Shown: piece after piece, positions 7,892 to 17,770 of the stretch | Layout of the letters: each line of letters opens with the position of its first letter | Position numbering within the stretch: position 1 is the stretch's first letter | Assembly (NCBI RefSeq): GCF_001665875.1 | Contig: NZ_LZTA01000089.1 | Span: forward strand, 1 to 55,162 | DNA: 55,162 nt | Direction of reading: 5' to 3' | From: Mycobacterium sp. 852002-40037_SCH5390672 | GTDB lineage: Bacteria > Actinomycetota > Actinomycetes > Mycobacteriales > Mycobacteriaceae | Made by a program: the position numbers and the translations under genes | The notes under the pieces: model-generated | Databases searched by the model: none | What the model was told of the DNA's origin: nothing | Seen by the model: the letters and a program-made list of their open reading frames with translations, nothing else

Positions 7892-10183
7892 TCAACGACT
7901 GCTCCTCCCGCTCTCGGCTGCGGTCGCCGTCACATCCATTGAGTTCACCGACGATTCGGTCATTCCGAAACGCTCGTGCAGCCTGATCAGCGACTTGGGA
8001 GCCCACCAATTGACCCGCCCCAATATCCGCATAAATGCCGGGACTAACACCATCCGCACAAGCGTCGCGTCGACCAGCACGGCAAGGGTCAGACCCATCC
8101 CGAACATCCGCATGACTGAAACCTGTGCAGCGATCAGAGCAGCAAACGGTATGCACATCACCAGCGCGGCAGCGGTGATTACTCGTCCGGTACGCGCCAA
8201 GCCGAGTGCCACACTTTCGTCATTGACGTTGCAGTCCTCGCGCTCATGGGACGCCCGGATTGCGATTCGATACTCCCGGATCCGCGACATCAGGAACACC
8301 TCGTAATCCATCGACAAACCAAAAGCGATGCAGAACAACAACACCGGCACGCTGACGATCAGCGTCCCCGTCGGAGTAGTTCCCAATGCGCCCAGGTGTC
8401 CGTCCTGGAAGATCCACACTAGGGCCCCGAACGTCGCCGTCAGCGAGAATACGTTGAGGACCAGTGCCTTCACCGGCAATACCACGCTGCCGGTTAGTAA
8501 GAACAACAACACGAACATGATGGTGGCGATCAAGCCCAAAACCAGCGGCAACCGTGCAGTGATGGCATGTACGCTATCGCGGTTGATCTGTGCCAGTCCC
8601 CCAATTTCGACGTTCCGGTCGGGAGGCGTGCCTAGATGCACAGCGTGCAGCCGGTCGAGTTGGATATCGGACGTGGGTGAAAACAGCGGCGCGGTGCTGG
8701 CGACGGTCAGGAATGCGCTGCCCTGGGCTAGTCCGGAAGGCGCGGCCGGCGGCCCGGCGCGCGTTCCCTCGACAAAAGTTCCACTCGGTGCGGTCACCGC
8801 AGATACCGACGGCACACGTGACAGGTCGGCGGCATAGCGCTCAAGGTCTGCTGGGCTAAGGCCACTAGCATCCGGGATAACAACAGATAGCGCCGTGGCA
8901 GGGTCATAGGCGAAGTCGCCGCGAAGCTGATCGCCGACCTGACGCGCCGACGATGTGTTCGGCAGCACCCTGTCGTCAGGAAATCCCCATTTCACCCCCA
9001 GAAACGGGACACCGAGCAGCACCAAAAAACTAACAACCGTCAAACCGATCGGCACCGCGTGGCGCATAACCAGCTTTGTCCAGCGATACCAACAGAGTTG
9101 TTCTACCTGCTTGGGAACCGGAAAAGGCCGCCTCAATATCCGACGTCCAAGTCGTCGTAAATCCAGGGCATCCAACCGCGGCCCAAGGAGGACGATCGCT
9201 GCCGGGGTAACCACAATCGCTGCGACCGCAACAAAACTCACAGTCGCTACACCCGCATAGGCAAACGACTTCAAAAAATACATCGGGAACAACACCATTA
9301 CCGCCATCGCCAGTGCCACCGTTGTTGCAGAAAACAGCACCGTGCGTCCCGCGGTGACCATCGTGTGGATCAGCGCCTCGTCCGGGGCGGCGCCGTCGGC
9401 CAGTTCGTCGCGGTAGCGGCTAATAATCAACAGGGTGTAATCGATGGCCAAGGCCAGACCCAAAGCGCTGCAGAGATTCAGCCCAAATACCGAGACTTCA
9501 TTGCTTAACGCCACCAGCCGTAACACGGACAAAGCACCTACAATCGCCATCAGTCCCACTGCCATCGGCAACATGGTGGCGATCACTCCACCAAACACCC
9601 AGGCCAACACCACGGAATTCAACGGAATCGCAAGGGATTCCATCAACACAAGATCACGCTCGTTCTGGGCGGTAACTTGGCCGTACACCACGGGAATGCC
9701 TCCGGCGCGAACGGTCACGCCGTCTCGATCGCGCACCAGCTGGTCCACAAGGGTCTTTGCGTACTGCTGGGCAGTGCTCTCGCCGCCCTTAAGGTCCGCC
9801 ACCACCAACCCAGCCTTACCGTCCGTGCTCACCATCTTGGCGGCAACCTGCGGTGGTGATGTCCACGCCGAGGACACGTTGAAGACCCACGGGGACTGTC
9901 GTAGGCGATTGGCGAGGTCAGAGCCGACGCTGCGTGCCTTAGCGCTACCAGCGCCCTCAGGCGCCGAGACGGTGATGACAAGCTGCTCATCACTCTGACC
10001 GAATTTGTCGGCCAACAGTTGCGCGGCGCGACTCGATTCAGATGTCGGGTCTTGGAATCCCCCGGGGGACAGATTTTTCGCGGCAGGGATCCCAAAGACC
10101 GCTGCCCCAACGAAAACCAGCGCGGCAATCGCAATAACCCGCCGCGGCGCAGCGAGGATCATCAACGTCATTCGATGCAGCAC
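7892..10183 (-). CDS. MmpL family RND transporter, copy 1
   Basis: Inner-membrane lipid exporter of about 763 residues, driven by proton flow. Seen: N-terminal TM helix after APRR, a periplasmic loop, a TM block with IDYTLLIISRYRDE, a second loop, and a second TM block with SMDYEVFLMSRIRE. The IDY and MDY segments carry the Asp-Tyr pairs known from MmpL3. A GTG at 10201 is possible, but the GTG at 10183 has AAAGGG nine bases upstream and matches the start of the paralogue at 29699. It is divergent from the acyl-CoA dehydrogenase gene. It probably exports the island's lipid or a precursor. No MmpS gene lies nearby. Confidence 0.92.
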   Translation of the reverse strand: MLHRMTLMILAAPRRVIAIAALVFVGAAVFGIPAAKNLSPGGFQDPTSESSRAAQLLADKFGQSDEQLVITVSAPEGAGSAKARSVGSDLANRLRQSPWVFNVSSAWTSPPQVAAKMVSTDGKAGLVVADLKGGESTAQQYAKTLVDQLVRDRDGVTVRAGGIPVVYGQVTAQNERDLVLMESLAIPLNSVVLAWVFGGVIATMLPMAVGLMAIVGALSVLRLVALSNEVSVFGLNLCSALGLALAIDYTLLIISRYRDELADGAAPDEALIHTMVTAGRTVLFSATTVALAMAVMVLFPMYFLKSFAYAGVATVSFVAVAAIVVTPAAIVLLGPRLDALDLRRLGRRILRRPFPVPKQVEQLCWYRWTKLVMRHAVPIGLTVVSFLVLLGVPFLGVKWGFPDDRVLPNTSSARQVGDQLRGDFAYDPATALSVVIPDASGLSPADLERYAADLSRVPSVSAVTAPSGTFVEGTRAGPPAAPSGLAQGSAFLTVASTAPLFSPTSDIQLDRLHAVHLGTPPDRNVEIGGLAQINRDSVHAITARLPLVLGLIATIMFVLLFLLTGSVVLPVKALVLNVFSLTATFGALVWIFQDGHLGALGTTPTGTLIVSVPVLLFCIAFGLSMDYEVFLMSRIREYRIAIRASHEREDCNVNDESVALGLARTGRVITAAALVMCIPFAALIAAQVSVMRMFGMGLTLAVLVDATLVRMVLVPAFMRILGRVNWWAPKSLIRLHERFGMTESSVNSMDVTATAAESGRSSR

Positions 10184-10490
10184 GTCGTCACACCCTTTCA
10201 CGGCGCACGTCTTCCTATGATCGGAGAGGCTATCGGTCGCGATGCCGCCTGCATACTAACGGCGTACAAATAGGCTGCTTACGCCAATTGATCCCTCGTG
10301 AGACGTGAAGACCAGCGACTAGACGCGCCTCTTCAGCGAACAACCCAGGCGCGCCAACACCACCTACCGCGATCACCCCAACCTCAGCTCAGTGCCCGCG
10401 CGCAGACAAACCAGCTAAAACGGCCACCCGACGATTGCCGAAGGGATCACGCTGCGGTACAACCGAAGTCCTACAAGACGGAATGAGTAC
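10184..10490. promoter_or_regulatory. 307-base divergent intergenic region
   Basis: Separates mmpL-1 (-) from the acyl-CoA dehydrogenase gene (+) and so should hold both promoters. I see no convincing palindrome or -10/-35 pair. Confidence 0.35.
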
Positions 10491-11654
10491 ATGTCGCAGT
10501 TGCTACCCGAATACTGCCCACCATGGGAGACGGCAGCCCATCGCGAGCTGCGCAAGTACGCAACGGAATTTTTTCATAAGCATCTGAAACCACACCAGGA
10601 ACGATGGATGCGCCAACGGGTCGTGGACCGGTCATTCTGGACCACCGTCGGGGAGGCCGGATTGCTTGGCCTTGAACTACCCGAGGAACACGGCGGTGTC
10701 GGCGGCGATTTCGGCATGCAAGCGGTGGTACAGGAAGAGTTAATCTACGCGCACGACAGTTCATTCGGCTTCCTAGTTCATTCCCCCATTGCGGCGCACT
10801 ACATCTCGTCCTACGCCAGCGAACAAAACAAGAAGAAATGGCTGCCCGACATCATCAGCGGAAAGAAGGTCCTTGCAATTGCCATGACAGAGCCCGAGAC
10901 TGGCTCTGACCTTCAGGCAATCCGGACCACGGCCATCCGCTACGGCGACCACTACGTCGTGGACGGCTCCAAGACCTTCATCTCAAACGGTACGCACTGC
11001 GATCTGTTGCTGATCGTCGCCAAAACTGGCTCGAACGGCAGTGAATCGGGGATCTCACTCCTCGTCGCCGAGGTGAGCGACAGTACGCCAGGGTTCAGGC
11101 GCGGACGCCTGCTCGAAAAGATGGGGCAACCCGGCCAAGACACTCGAGAATTATTTTTTGCCGGCATGCAGGTTCCCGCAGATAACCTGCTCGGCGATCG
11201 AGAGGGCGCAGGCTTCTACCAGCTAGCACTGCAGCTCCCCCGCGAACGTTTAATCATCGCCTCACTATGCTCTGCCTTGGCTGAAGCCGCTACACTTGAA
11301 GCATTGAGATACTCACGGCAGCGGAAGGCGTTCGGCCGCAACCTGTTTGATTTCCAGAACACCCAGTTCGTGCTAGCCGAGTGCAAAACAGAGGCGTTTG
11401 CCATCAAGTCGATGGTTGACTACGCGATCCAGCAATACATCGACGGCAGCCATGACATCGCCAGCGCTTCGATGGCAAAGCTCTTCGCCGCCGAGACGTG
11501 CGACAAAATCGTGGACAAGTGCCTTCAGATATTCGGCGGCTATGGATATATGGCCGAATATCCAATCTGCCAGATGTATACCGGCTCTCGCGTGAACCGC
11601 ATCTACGGCGGTACCAGTGAAATCATGAAAGCCATCATTAGCCATACGATGTGA
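10491..11654 (+). CDS. acyl-CoA (or acyl-ACP) dehydrogenase, FadE family
   Basis: FAD flavoprotein of 387 residues that would oxidise an acyl thioester to the trans-2-enoyl form. Seen: AMTEPETGSDL (FAD/substrate loop), FISNGTHCD, signature QIFGGYGYMAEYP, and the end motif YGGTSEIM. The MCAD-type Glu before GT is Gly here. Instead Glu252 in LPRERLI sits at the helix-G base position used by long-chain and isovaleryl-CoA dehydrogenases, so the enzyme should be active. Full length for the family. Known: mycobactin MbtN, a FadE, works with an ACP and a FAAL; by analogy this one may act on an ACP-bound chain and supply the enoyl partner for the DarB-like synthase (inference). Confidence 0.92.
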   Translation: MSQLLPEYCPPWETAAHRELRKYATEFFHKHLKPHQERWMRQRVVDRSFWTTVGEAGLLGLELPEEHGGVGGDFGMQAVVQEELIYAHDSSFGFLVHSPIAAHYISSYASEQNKKKWLPDIISGKKVLAIAMTEPETGSDLQAIRTTAIRYGDHYVVDGSKTFISNGTHCDLLLIVAKTGSNGSESGISLLVAEVSDSTPGFRRGRLLEKMGQPGQDTRELFFAGMQVPADNLLGDREGAGFYQLALQLPRERLIIASLCSALAEAATLEALRYSRQRKAFGRNLFDFQNTQFVLAECKTEAFAIKSMVDYAIQQYIDGSHDIASASMAKLFAAETCDKIVDKCLQIFGGYGYMAEYPICQMYTGSRVNRIYGGTSEIMKAIISHTM

Positions 11655-12157
11655 CCCGAGTATTCCAACGAGGATCTACGGGGCCGGTGTACGCCGGCGT
11701 CGCCGCGTATCCACCGTCGCAATGCCCACCCAGCGCACATCGGTGTGCGGCACAGATCAACGATAAGCATGTAGTCGCAGCACCCGCCGACGGCACCAAG
11801 CGATCATCTCCTTCGCCGCACCGCCGAAGCGAGCCATGCACGTGCTCGCAAATGTAACTGGCAGCCACCCCCTTAGGTCACCATAAAGACCATTGCACAC
11901 ATTGACAAAGCGGATTTGGGCGAACCACCCCGTTGGTACAGACGGGTAAAAAGGCAACGGACAGCCGACGCACCATGTTCACTGACGCGTTGATGCACGT
12001 GTTTAGCGCGGCGCTTGCCTCCCATTCTGCACGGAAGCTATGGTAACGACTTCGGAACCGGCGGCAAAAGTTCCAAAGCGAATGAGATCCATATCCATAA
12101 CACGCCGAGCGGCGAGCCCGCCGCCCAAGAAGCATCCTAAATACTTCGGGGGGATTC
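11655..12157. other. 503-base stretch without a recognisable gene
   Basis: Frames on both strands here are short and unlike any family. It probably holds a terminator near 11683 and the promoter for the 12158-20464 run. Confidence 0.4.
11683..11698 (+). terminator. hairpin after the acyl-CoA dehydrogenase gene
   Basis: GCCGG (11683-11687), 6-base loop, CCGGC (11694-11698), 28 bases after the stop. Short stem and no U-tract, so tentative. Confidence 0.3.
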
Positions 12158-12454
12158 GTGACATCGCACAATGCGCCCATTGATACCGCAATATACAACG
12201 ATATCGCCGAATACATGCGTAATCACCACCAATTTAATAGTGAAGAAATATCGCGAGACACAAGGCTTGAAGAGATGCGATTGGAATCACTCGACCTCCT
12301 TGGTATTGCACAAATCATGCAACGGAAATACTCCTTATCACTCAACGATGACCGTATATCTCAGATCCGCACAGTCGGTGAATTCGTTGACCTGGTCAAA
12401 CTACGCAACGCCGAAGTCGCAGATGCTGCCGATACATCTACGAGCACCGAATAA
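12158..12454 (+). CDS. acyl carrier protein (ACP-2)
   Basis: Acyl carrier protein of 98 residues, first gene of the DarA/DarB-like run. The attachment site reads RLESLDLLG with Ser44; the usual D before SL is E, seen in some discrete ACPs. Predicted four-helix layout with an acidic C-terminal tail. GTG start with a run of six G just upstream. DAR clusters known in other bacteria include an ACP (DarC), so this is the likely carrier for the chains joined by the next gene's product. It ends 14 bases before the KAS III start. Confidence 0.88.
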   Translation: MTSHNAPIDTAIYNDIAEYMRNHHQFNSEEISRDTRLEEMRLESLDLLGIAQIMQRKYSLSLNDDRISQIRTVGEFVDLVKLRNAEVADAADTSTSTE

Positions 12455-12468
12455 CGAGAGGGACACCA

Positions 12469-13611
12469 GTGCCTGCGTATATCACCGCAACCGGAAGCTT
12501 TCTGCCCGGAGAGCCAGTGCCAAACGAAGAAATCGACGAATACATCGGCGCAGGCACCTGGACGACCGCCGAGGTAAAAGAACGCATACTTGCCAACTGC
12601 GGTATCAAAACTCGGCACTACGCCCTGAACAAATCTCAAGAAACGCTTTATTCTAATCGAGCCATGGCGGCGGCAGCCGTCAGAGATACAGTCGCGAATG
12701 CCGCTATCGAACCAGCCCACATCGACCTGCTGGCGTGCGCGACCACATTGCCAGATCTACTCGGCCCTGGACATGCCAGCATGGTCCACGGTGAACTCAA
12801 CTATCCGCCCTGCGAGATCGTGACGACGCACGGCATATGCAGCTCCGGAATGATGGCATTAAAAAATGCGTATCTGCAAGTTGAGATCGGCGAAAAATCC
12901 AACGCCATCGCTGTCGCAAGCGAATTCTCATCCCGCGGCTTTAAACACACACGTTACGCGGAAATGCGGAGCACCGACGAGCATGGCTCACTACCCGTCG
13001 AGACGGTGTTTCTCCGCTACATGCTGTCAGACGGCGCCGGGGCCGTGCTCGTTCAAAACCGCGCGAAAACGTCCGGGGTAAGCCTTCGAATAGATTGGGT
13101 CTCATTAACATCTTTTGCCAATACCGGTGACGCCTGTATGTACTTCGGCAGCAACACCAACTCCTGCGAAAAAACCTGGATGGATTACCCGACCGCCGGT
13201 GCCGCTGCAGCGGACGGCGCACTATTCGCACGGCAACGGCTCGCATTGTTACCGCAGGTCATCAGTATAGTTATCGACGAATATCAGCGCCTCGTTACCG
13301 CCGGAAAGTTCGACCCCCACACACTCACCTGGATGCCAGCGCATTACTCGAGCGAACGAATGAAATCATTCGCGCTGGGCGAATTCTCCCGTCGCAAGAT
13401 CCCGAGCCCAAAGCCAGAAGCCTGGTACAGCAATCTCACCCGCGTCGGAAACGTCGGTAGCGCAAGTATATTTATCATCCTCGACGAAATGATGACCCAA
13501 GAGCTAATACATCCCGGCGACACACTGCTGTGCATGGTACCGGAATCCGGGAGATTCGCCGTCTCGTATATGCACCTGACCGCGGTAGGGCCAGCGATAT
13601 CTCATGACTGA
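12469..13611 (+). CDS. beta-ketoacyl-ACP synthase III-like enzyme, DarB-like
   Basis: Thiolase-fold condensing enzyme of 380 residues with an intact KAS III triad: Cys124 in HGICSSG, His292 in WMPAHYS, Asn328 in RVGNVGSAS. Known: in dialkylresorcinol pathways DarB joins two acyl thioesters to a cyclohexanedione that DarA aromatises. The DarB call rests mainly on the next gene, a DarA-like protein overlapping its stop by eight bases, and on the ACP before it. It could otherwise be a general KAS III for chain start or head-to-head coupling. GTG start, preceded by GAGAGGGA. Cytosolic. Confidence 0.8.
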   Translation: MPAYITATGSFLPGEPVPNEEIDEYIGAGTWTTAEVKERILANCGIKTRHYALNKSQETLYSNRAMAAAAVRDTVANAAIEPAHIDLLACATTLPDLLGPGHASMVHGELNYPPCEIVTTHGICSSGMMALKNAYLQVEIGEKSNAIAVASEFSSRGFKHTRYAEMRSTDEHGSLPVETVFLRYMLSDGAGAVLVQNRAKTSGVSLRIDWVSLTSFANTGDACMYFGSNTNSCEKTWMDYPTAGAAAADGALFARQRLALLPQVISIVIDEYQRLVTAGKFDPHTLTWMPAHYSSERMKSFALGEFSRRKIPSPKPEAWYSNLTRVGNVGSASIFIILDEMMTQELIHPGDTLLCMVPESGRFAVSYMHLTAVGPAISHD

Positions 13612-14614
13612 ATCGACGCTGTACTCGAACCGCGCAAATAGCGCGAACAGCGCTGAACCCAAACGAGTATGCGTGTTTTGGTATTCTCAGACGGGTCAGC
13701 TCAAACAGGCAGCGGACGCCTTCGTTGCTCCATTGCAGGAAGCCGGATGGTCCATCCGGTGGATCAAAATAGAGCCTACAATCCAGTTCCCTTTTCCGTG
13801 GCCGATACATCGCTTCTTCAGCATCTTCCCTCAGTGCGTTGACCGAGCGACGAACACAGGCATTGAGACGATACCTGCATCTCAACTACCCGCTCATGAT
13901 GAAATCATCTTATTCGCATTTCAGGTGTGGTATTTGTCCCCGTCCCTCCCGATGCGGGCGGTCCTGCTTTCAGTGCCCGAAGCATTCCGTGGCCGACGTG
14001 TGATCGGTCTGACCGCTTGTAGGTCCATGTGGTGGTCAGCCGCAATAGAGGTTCGCCGCCTTCTCAAAGATGCTGGTTCTCGCTATCTCGGCACCATCGC
14101 GGTGACAGACACCACCACGCCATTTCATTCCCTGGTGACAACACTCAAGTGGCTGTTTACTGGCAGCCGAGAGAAGTTTTGGCGGTTTGGCCGCGCCGGC
14201 GTAGGCCCAGAAGAGTACGCCCGGTTAGGCAGGCTTGGTCAAGCGTTAGTTAACTCCGTGGTAGACAACTCCGCGCCCCTAGACTGGGTCGTCCGGGAGA
14301 CGCTGGAACAACATGCCGCTGCGCCGCTCGATGCATCTTTAGCCGCAGCCGATCTACTTATCAGTCAAGCATTTCAGCTCTGGGGCAGAGTAATCCGCTC
14401 CTCCGACCGGCGCGGCGTTGCCGCCCGGAGTCTAGCAATGATCAGCTTTATCGCATTTCTGGCTGCGACAATAAGTATTGGAATCCCGTCGCTAGCGTTG
14501 GCGAGAGCGATAGGTGGGACCCGTTTTAATAACTGGATTGAGCATCGCATCGACAATCCATTCGGTGACACGGTCGCGAAAGGAGCAACGTGGAAGCCGA
14601 AGTTGCCATTGTAG
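13604..14614 (+). CDS. DarA-like flavodoxin-fold protein (dialkylresorcinol formation)
   Basis: 336 residues. The N-terminal VCVFWYSQTGQLK has the look of a flavodoxin phosphate loop. It is followed by FPFPWPIHRFF, FQVWYLSPSLP, GLTACRSMWW and LKWLFTGS, all marks I associate with DarA, annotated as 'dialkylresorcinol condensing enzyme' in flexirubin and DAR clusters. Known for the family: a flavin-type enzyme that aromatises the cyclohexanedione made by DarB. A C-terminal hydrophobic stretch (MISFIAFLAATISIG) suggests membrane contact. It overlaps the KAS III stop (ATGACTGA) and the next gene's start by 25 bases, so the three are tightly coupled. The family call is from remembered motifs and needs a profile search. 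Confidence 0.72.
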   Translation: MTESTLYSNRANSANSAEPKRVCVFWYSQTGQLKQAADAFVAPLQEAGWSIRWIKIEPTIQFPFPWPIHRFFSIFPQCVDRATNTGIETIPASQLPAHDEIILFAFQVWYLSPSLPMRAVLLSVPEAFRGRRVIGLTACRSMWWSAAIEVRRLLKDAGSRYLGTIAVTDTTTPFHSLVTTLKWLFTGSREKFWRFGRAGVGPEEYARLGRLGQALVNSVVDNSAPLDWVVRETLEQHAAAPLDASLAAADLLISQAFQLWGRVIRSSDRRGVAARSLAMISFIAFLAATISIGIPSLALARAIGGTRFNNWIEHRIDNPFGDTVAKGATWKPKLPL

Positions 14615-16317
14615 GTGGAGGTCCATCTGGCTTAATAACCGCCCTCTGTCTCGCTCGGTTAGGGGTACGGACGGTCCTGATCGAAAAAAGGACACGATCC
14701 ACGCTGCACCCACAGGCCACCATCGTGAACGTCCGAACTACCGAGATCCTGCGCACCCTGGGTGTCCTAGAAGCCGTGGAAGCCGAAGGAACGCCGGCAG
14801 AGACGTCAGCTCGTATCAGTTTCGTCTCGTCCCTAGCCGGACAAGAGATCGGTACCTTGGAAATAGTTGAGTCAGACGAGAAACTCATGCGATTGGCAGC
14901 GCTCAGCCCAACCCTGCCGACCATCTGCCCGCAAAACAAACTGCAAGATGTACTTTTTGCCGCCGTGTACGCTACACCGGTCGCAGTGCTGCGAGGCAGC
15001 GAGGCCGACCACCTCACTTATGACGGTCAGCGCGTAGCGATTTCCGTCCTTCATCCCGACGGATTACATACACAAGTTCACGCGGACTATGTCATCCTCG
15101 CCGAGGGGCTTCATGGCGCGCTGCGGGCACAGGCAGGGATCGAGCCTACCGAAAGCCAAACGCTCGGGCGGCTTTTGGACATCCACTTCATCGCGGACCT
15201 GTCTTCGCTGATCAACGGCAGGGAAAGCGCTCTTTACTGGGTAATCAACGAACAACTGCGCGGCGCGATTGTGACGGTGGCACCGCACGAAGACGACTGG
15301 CTTCTCGAAATTCCTGTCACGCAAGACAATCGACTCCTGCACGACTCGCCGAACGAGACCGTCGACTACCACGCCCTAATCACTGCAGCGGTCGGTGAAG
15401 CTGTCGAATCGAAAATACTCTCGGTACGAAACTGGCGGATGGGTTGCACTTCCGTCAACCAGTGGCGAGATGTTGGCGGTCGCGTCTTTGTCGTCGGCGA
15501 TGCCGCCCATACTTTTCCACCGACTGGTGGATTCGGCATGAACACCGGCATTCAGGACGCACACAATCTCGCCTGGAAGTTAGCCGCAGTGATCCACGGA
15601 TGGGCCAGACCCGCCCTACTTGACTCCTACGAACAAGAACGCCGCCCCGTCGCGGATTTCAACGCCATGCAAAGCACTGTGAACGCGCGCAGGATGCTCG
15701 ACTTTCTCCAGCGCGAAACAGCGCCGTTTATCGAGGATTTGGTCAGCCCTGGGCCTGCCGCCGAGCGCGCACGCGAGCACCTTGCGCCAGCAATAGAGTC
15801 ACAGCGGCCCCACTTCGACTTCTATGGCCAGGCACTGGGTTTCAGGTATCAATCATTCTCTCAAGTGCCTTCTGAGGTGATGGAAGATATTGTCCACTAT
15901 GTACCGGTAGCCGAGCCCGGCGCCCGGGCTCCACATTTCTGGCTTGAATCTGCTGACGGCACACTGGCAATCCAGGATCTCTGCACTTGCCAGTTCGCAC
16001 TGCTAACAGCCGCTGACGACGGCGCGATATGGCGGGAGACCGTGTCCCGGGTTCGCGCCGCTAATTCCGTACCGATCGAGTGCTTCTCGGTGACGGTCGA
16101 CCCGGACGGGCCAACAACGCAAGGCCACCTCACCGATCCGGAGGGCGCGATGTTGCGCCAATATCAGCTAGCCGGCTCCTGTGCTGTGCTCATACGGCCT
16201 GACGCGCACATAAGCGCTCGCCTTCCGGGAATTGCGCCTGAGAGCGAACTTACCGAGGCCCTAGACGACATCCTGAGCTACGCAAACACGATACGGAGGT
16301 ATGCAACGCATGAGTGA
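14590..16317 (+). CDS. FAD-dependent aromatic-ring hydroxylase (phenol hydroxylase type)
   Basis: Class A flavin monooxygenase of 575 residues. Seen: GGGPSG dinucleotide motif (9-14), Arg of the ADP-ribose site in LIEKRTRS, FAD ribityl motif VGDAAHTFPPTGGFGMN (Asp304), and a C-terminal thioredoxin-like part as in phenol 2-monooxygenase and RdmE-type enzymes. The middle DG motif reads LAEGLHG rather than the usual ADG. Such enzymes insert one oxygen ortho or para to a phenol OH with NAD(P)H and O2. After a resorcinol-forming pair, the natural substrate would be the resorcinol ring, giving a hydroxyquinol/quinone (inference). GTG start with GAAAGGAG upstream, overlapping the DarA-like gene. Confidence 0.87.
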   Translation: MEAEVAIVGGGPSGLITALCLARLGVRTVLIEKRTRSTLHPQATIVNVRTTEILRTLGVLEAVEAEGTPAETSARISFVSSLAGQEIGTLEIVESDEKLMRLAALSPTLPTICPQNKLQDVLFAAVYATPVAVLRGSEADHLTYDGQRVAISVLHPDGLHTQVHADYVILAEGLHGALRAQAGIEPTESQTLGRLLDIHFIADLSSLINGRESALYWVINEQLRGAIVTVAPHEDDWLLEIPVTQDNRLLHDSPNETVDYHALITAAVGEAVESKILSVRNWRMGCTSVNQWRDVGGRVFVVGDAAHTFPPTGGFGMNTGIQDAHNLAWKLAAVIHGWARPALLDSYEQERRPVADFNAMQSTVNARRMLDFLQRETAPFIEDLVSPGPAAERAREHLAPAIESQRPHFDFYGQALGFRYQSFSQVPSEVMEDIVHYVPVAEPGARAPHFWLESADGTLAIQDLCTCQFALLTAADDGAIWRETVSRVRAANSVPIECFSVTVDPDGPTTQGHLTDPEGAMLRQYQLAGSCAVLIRPDAHISARLPGIAPESELTEALDDILSYANTIRRYATHE

Positions 16318-16789
16318 TCCGGCCACCAATACCCAAAGCGCACTTACCCCAGCCCAAATCGAAGCAATGATGTCAAACGATCCGCCTCAGGTAAGGAGGG
16401 TCATTGCAGAGGTGAGTCGACCGCAACTTGCTGCGTTCTTGCGCACAGATCAAGGCCAGTCCGCACTGGAGCAGGCTCTAATCGGCATGCCCGACGTCTA
16501 TATCCCTGGCAAGGTCGATACGGAAATGAGCATCCGATGGAGCATCCAGCGTAAACCTGCTGACGTCATAGCGATGGATGTGATCGTCGCGCCGCAGCGA
16601 TGCGAAGTTCAACCGGTGAGCGATGCGAGAATCCCAACAGTCACGGTCACTTTGGATGCAACAAGTTTCGTCGAGCTTGCCTCCGGTGCAAAGCGGGGCA
16701 AGGACCTCCTTCTGCACGGGGTTTTACGGCTCAAGGGCAGCGTCCGACTCGCACTGAAAATGGAAAAGCTCTTCGCCCTAGGCGACTAA
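16310..16789 (+). CDS. SCP2 sterol/lipid-carrier domain protein
   Basis: About 159 residues, mostly one SCP-2-like lipid-binding domain: SIRWSIQRKPADVIAMDV, a central beta-sheet, then the helix with LLLHGVLRLKGSVRLALKMEKLF. No enzyme motif. It may hold or present a hydrophobic intermediate. Two ATGs are possible: 16301, only one base after GGAGG, and 16310, ten bases after it. I chose 16310. It overlaps the hydroxylase stop by eight bases, so it belongs to the operon. Confidence 0.78.
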   Translation: MSDPATNTQSALTPAQIEAMMSNDPPQVRRVIAEVSRPQLAAFLRTDQGQSALEQALIGMPDVYIPGKVDTEMSIRWSIQRKPADVIAMDVIVAPQRCEVQPVSDARIPTVTVTLDATSFVELASGAKRGKDLLLHGVLRLKGSVRLALKMEKLFALGD

Positions 16790-16931
16790 CCGGCCAGCGA
16801 CTCTGTTACAAATCGCAGCGTCGCCGCCAAACGGCTCGTGCGCATCGCCGGCCAAATCACGCCGCACACGAATGACAACCAGTTCAAACCAGCAAGACCA
16901 GAGCAGGAAATCGAAGTAAGGAGCCAGTGGG

Positions 16932-17384
16932 GTGGAGATATTATTCGAAGCTACTGTCACCGCCAACCTGCAGCCGCCGGTAATGGTGGGCCCAGGCCCT
17001 CAAGGGGTTCGTGTGTTCATCGAGACAGGCGAAGGAATCGTCGAAGGTGAGCGGCTCAACGGGAAGGTTCTCCCGGTCGGAGGTGACTGGGCACTCATCG
17101 GCCCGGACGGTTGGTGCCGCCTCGATGTCCGCACTCAACTCGAGATGGATGACGGGGCCGCAATCTATGTGCAACTCCATGGCCTTATCGAGATGAATGA
17201 TGCGACCGATAAGGCCTTTGCTGATGGTGTGGAGACCGGCTTTGACGATCAATATTTTCGCGTGATCCCACAACTACAGTCAGGAGACCCGAACTATGAA
17301 TGGGTAAATGAAACAATATTTATTGGTGAAGGCAGGTTTGTTGATGGATTCGGGCTGCAATACCACATCTTTCGCGTTGCCTAA
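16932..17384 (+). CDS. DUF3237 family protein
   Basis: 150 residues. The pattern VGPGPQGVR, GEGIVEGERLNGKVLPVGGDWALIGPDG and DGAAIYVQLHGL is typical of DUF3237 (UPF0311), small beta-barrel proteins of unknown activity often near aromatic or polyketide metabolism genes. GTG start with AAGGAG about eight bases upstream; 142 bases after the SCP2 gene on the same strand. No function is assigned beyond family membership. Confidence 0.82.
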   Translation: MEILFEATVTANLQPPVMVGPGPQGVRVFIETGEGIVEGERLNGKVLPVGGDWALIGPDGWCRLDVRTQLEMDDGAAIYVQLHGLIEMNDATDKAFADGVETGFDDQYFRVIPQLQSGDPNYEWVNETIFIGEGRFVDGFGLQYHIFRVA

Positions 17385-17770
17385 TATTATCCGCAAGCGC
17401 CGTACACGCACGCATATGTCTTCCTCCGGAGCAAGCTCCAGCGTTTATTTAAAGTTCCGGCGGCGCAAAACCTTGAATGTACGTGACGGGCCACGATTAT
17501 ACCCTCGGAGTGTTCCCGCCCAGCCAAATAGTACACCGTTACGCGGAGCTGAACCCATCTTGTCACTCAAGCGAACGCCCATAGAGCTGTCCACGTCGGT
17601 GAAACGCCCAAGTCGATCGTCAAGACGTGACCGCGGCATGTTCCGCCGTGAACCACTATCCGCCCAATTCAAGGGGCGAATACTTTCAAATTAGACAGTA
17701 CCGCACAGGGCGGGTCGGTAAAAACACAACAGTTAACTGATGTTTGACCGCGCGGAAAGGTTGAAGAAAA
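17385..17770. other. 386-base stretch without a recognisable gene
   Basis: Contains a small inverted repeat GGAGC-AA-GCTCC near 17430 and the leader of the DUF1702 gene. Frames on either strand look like chance. Confidence 0.35.
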
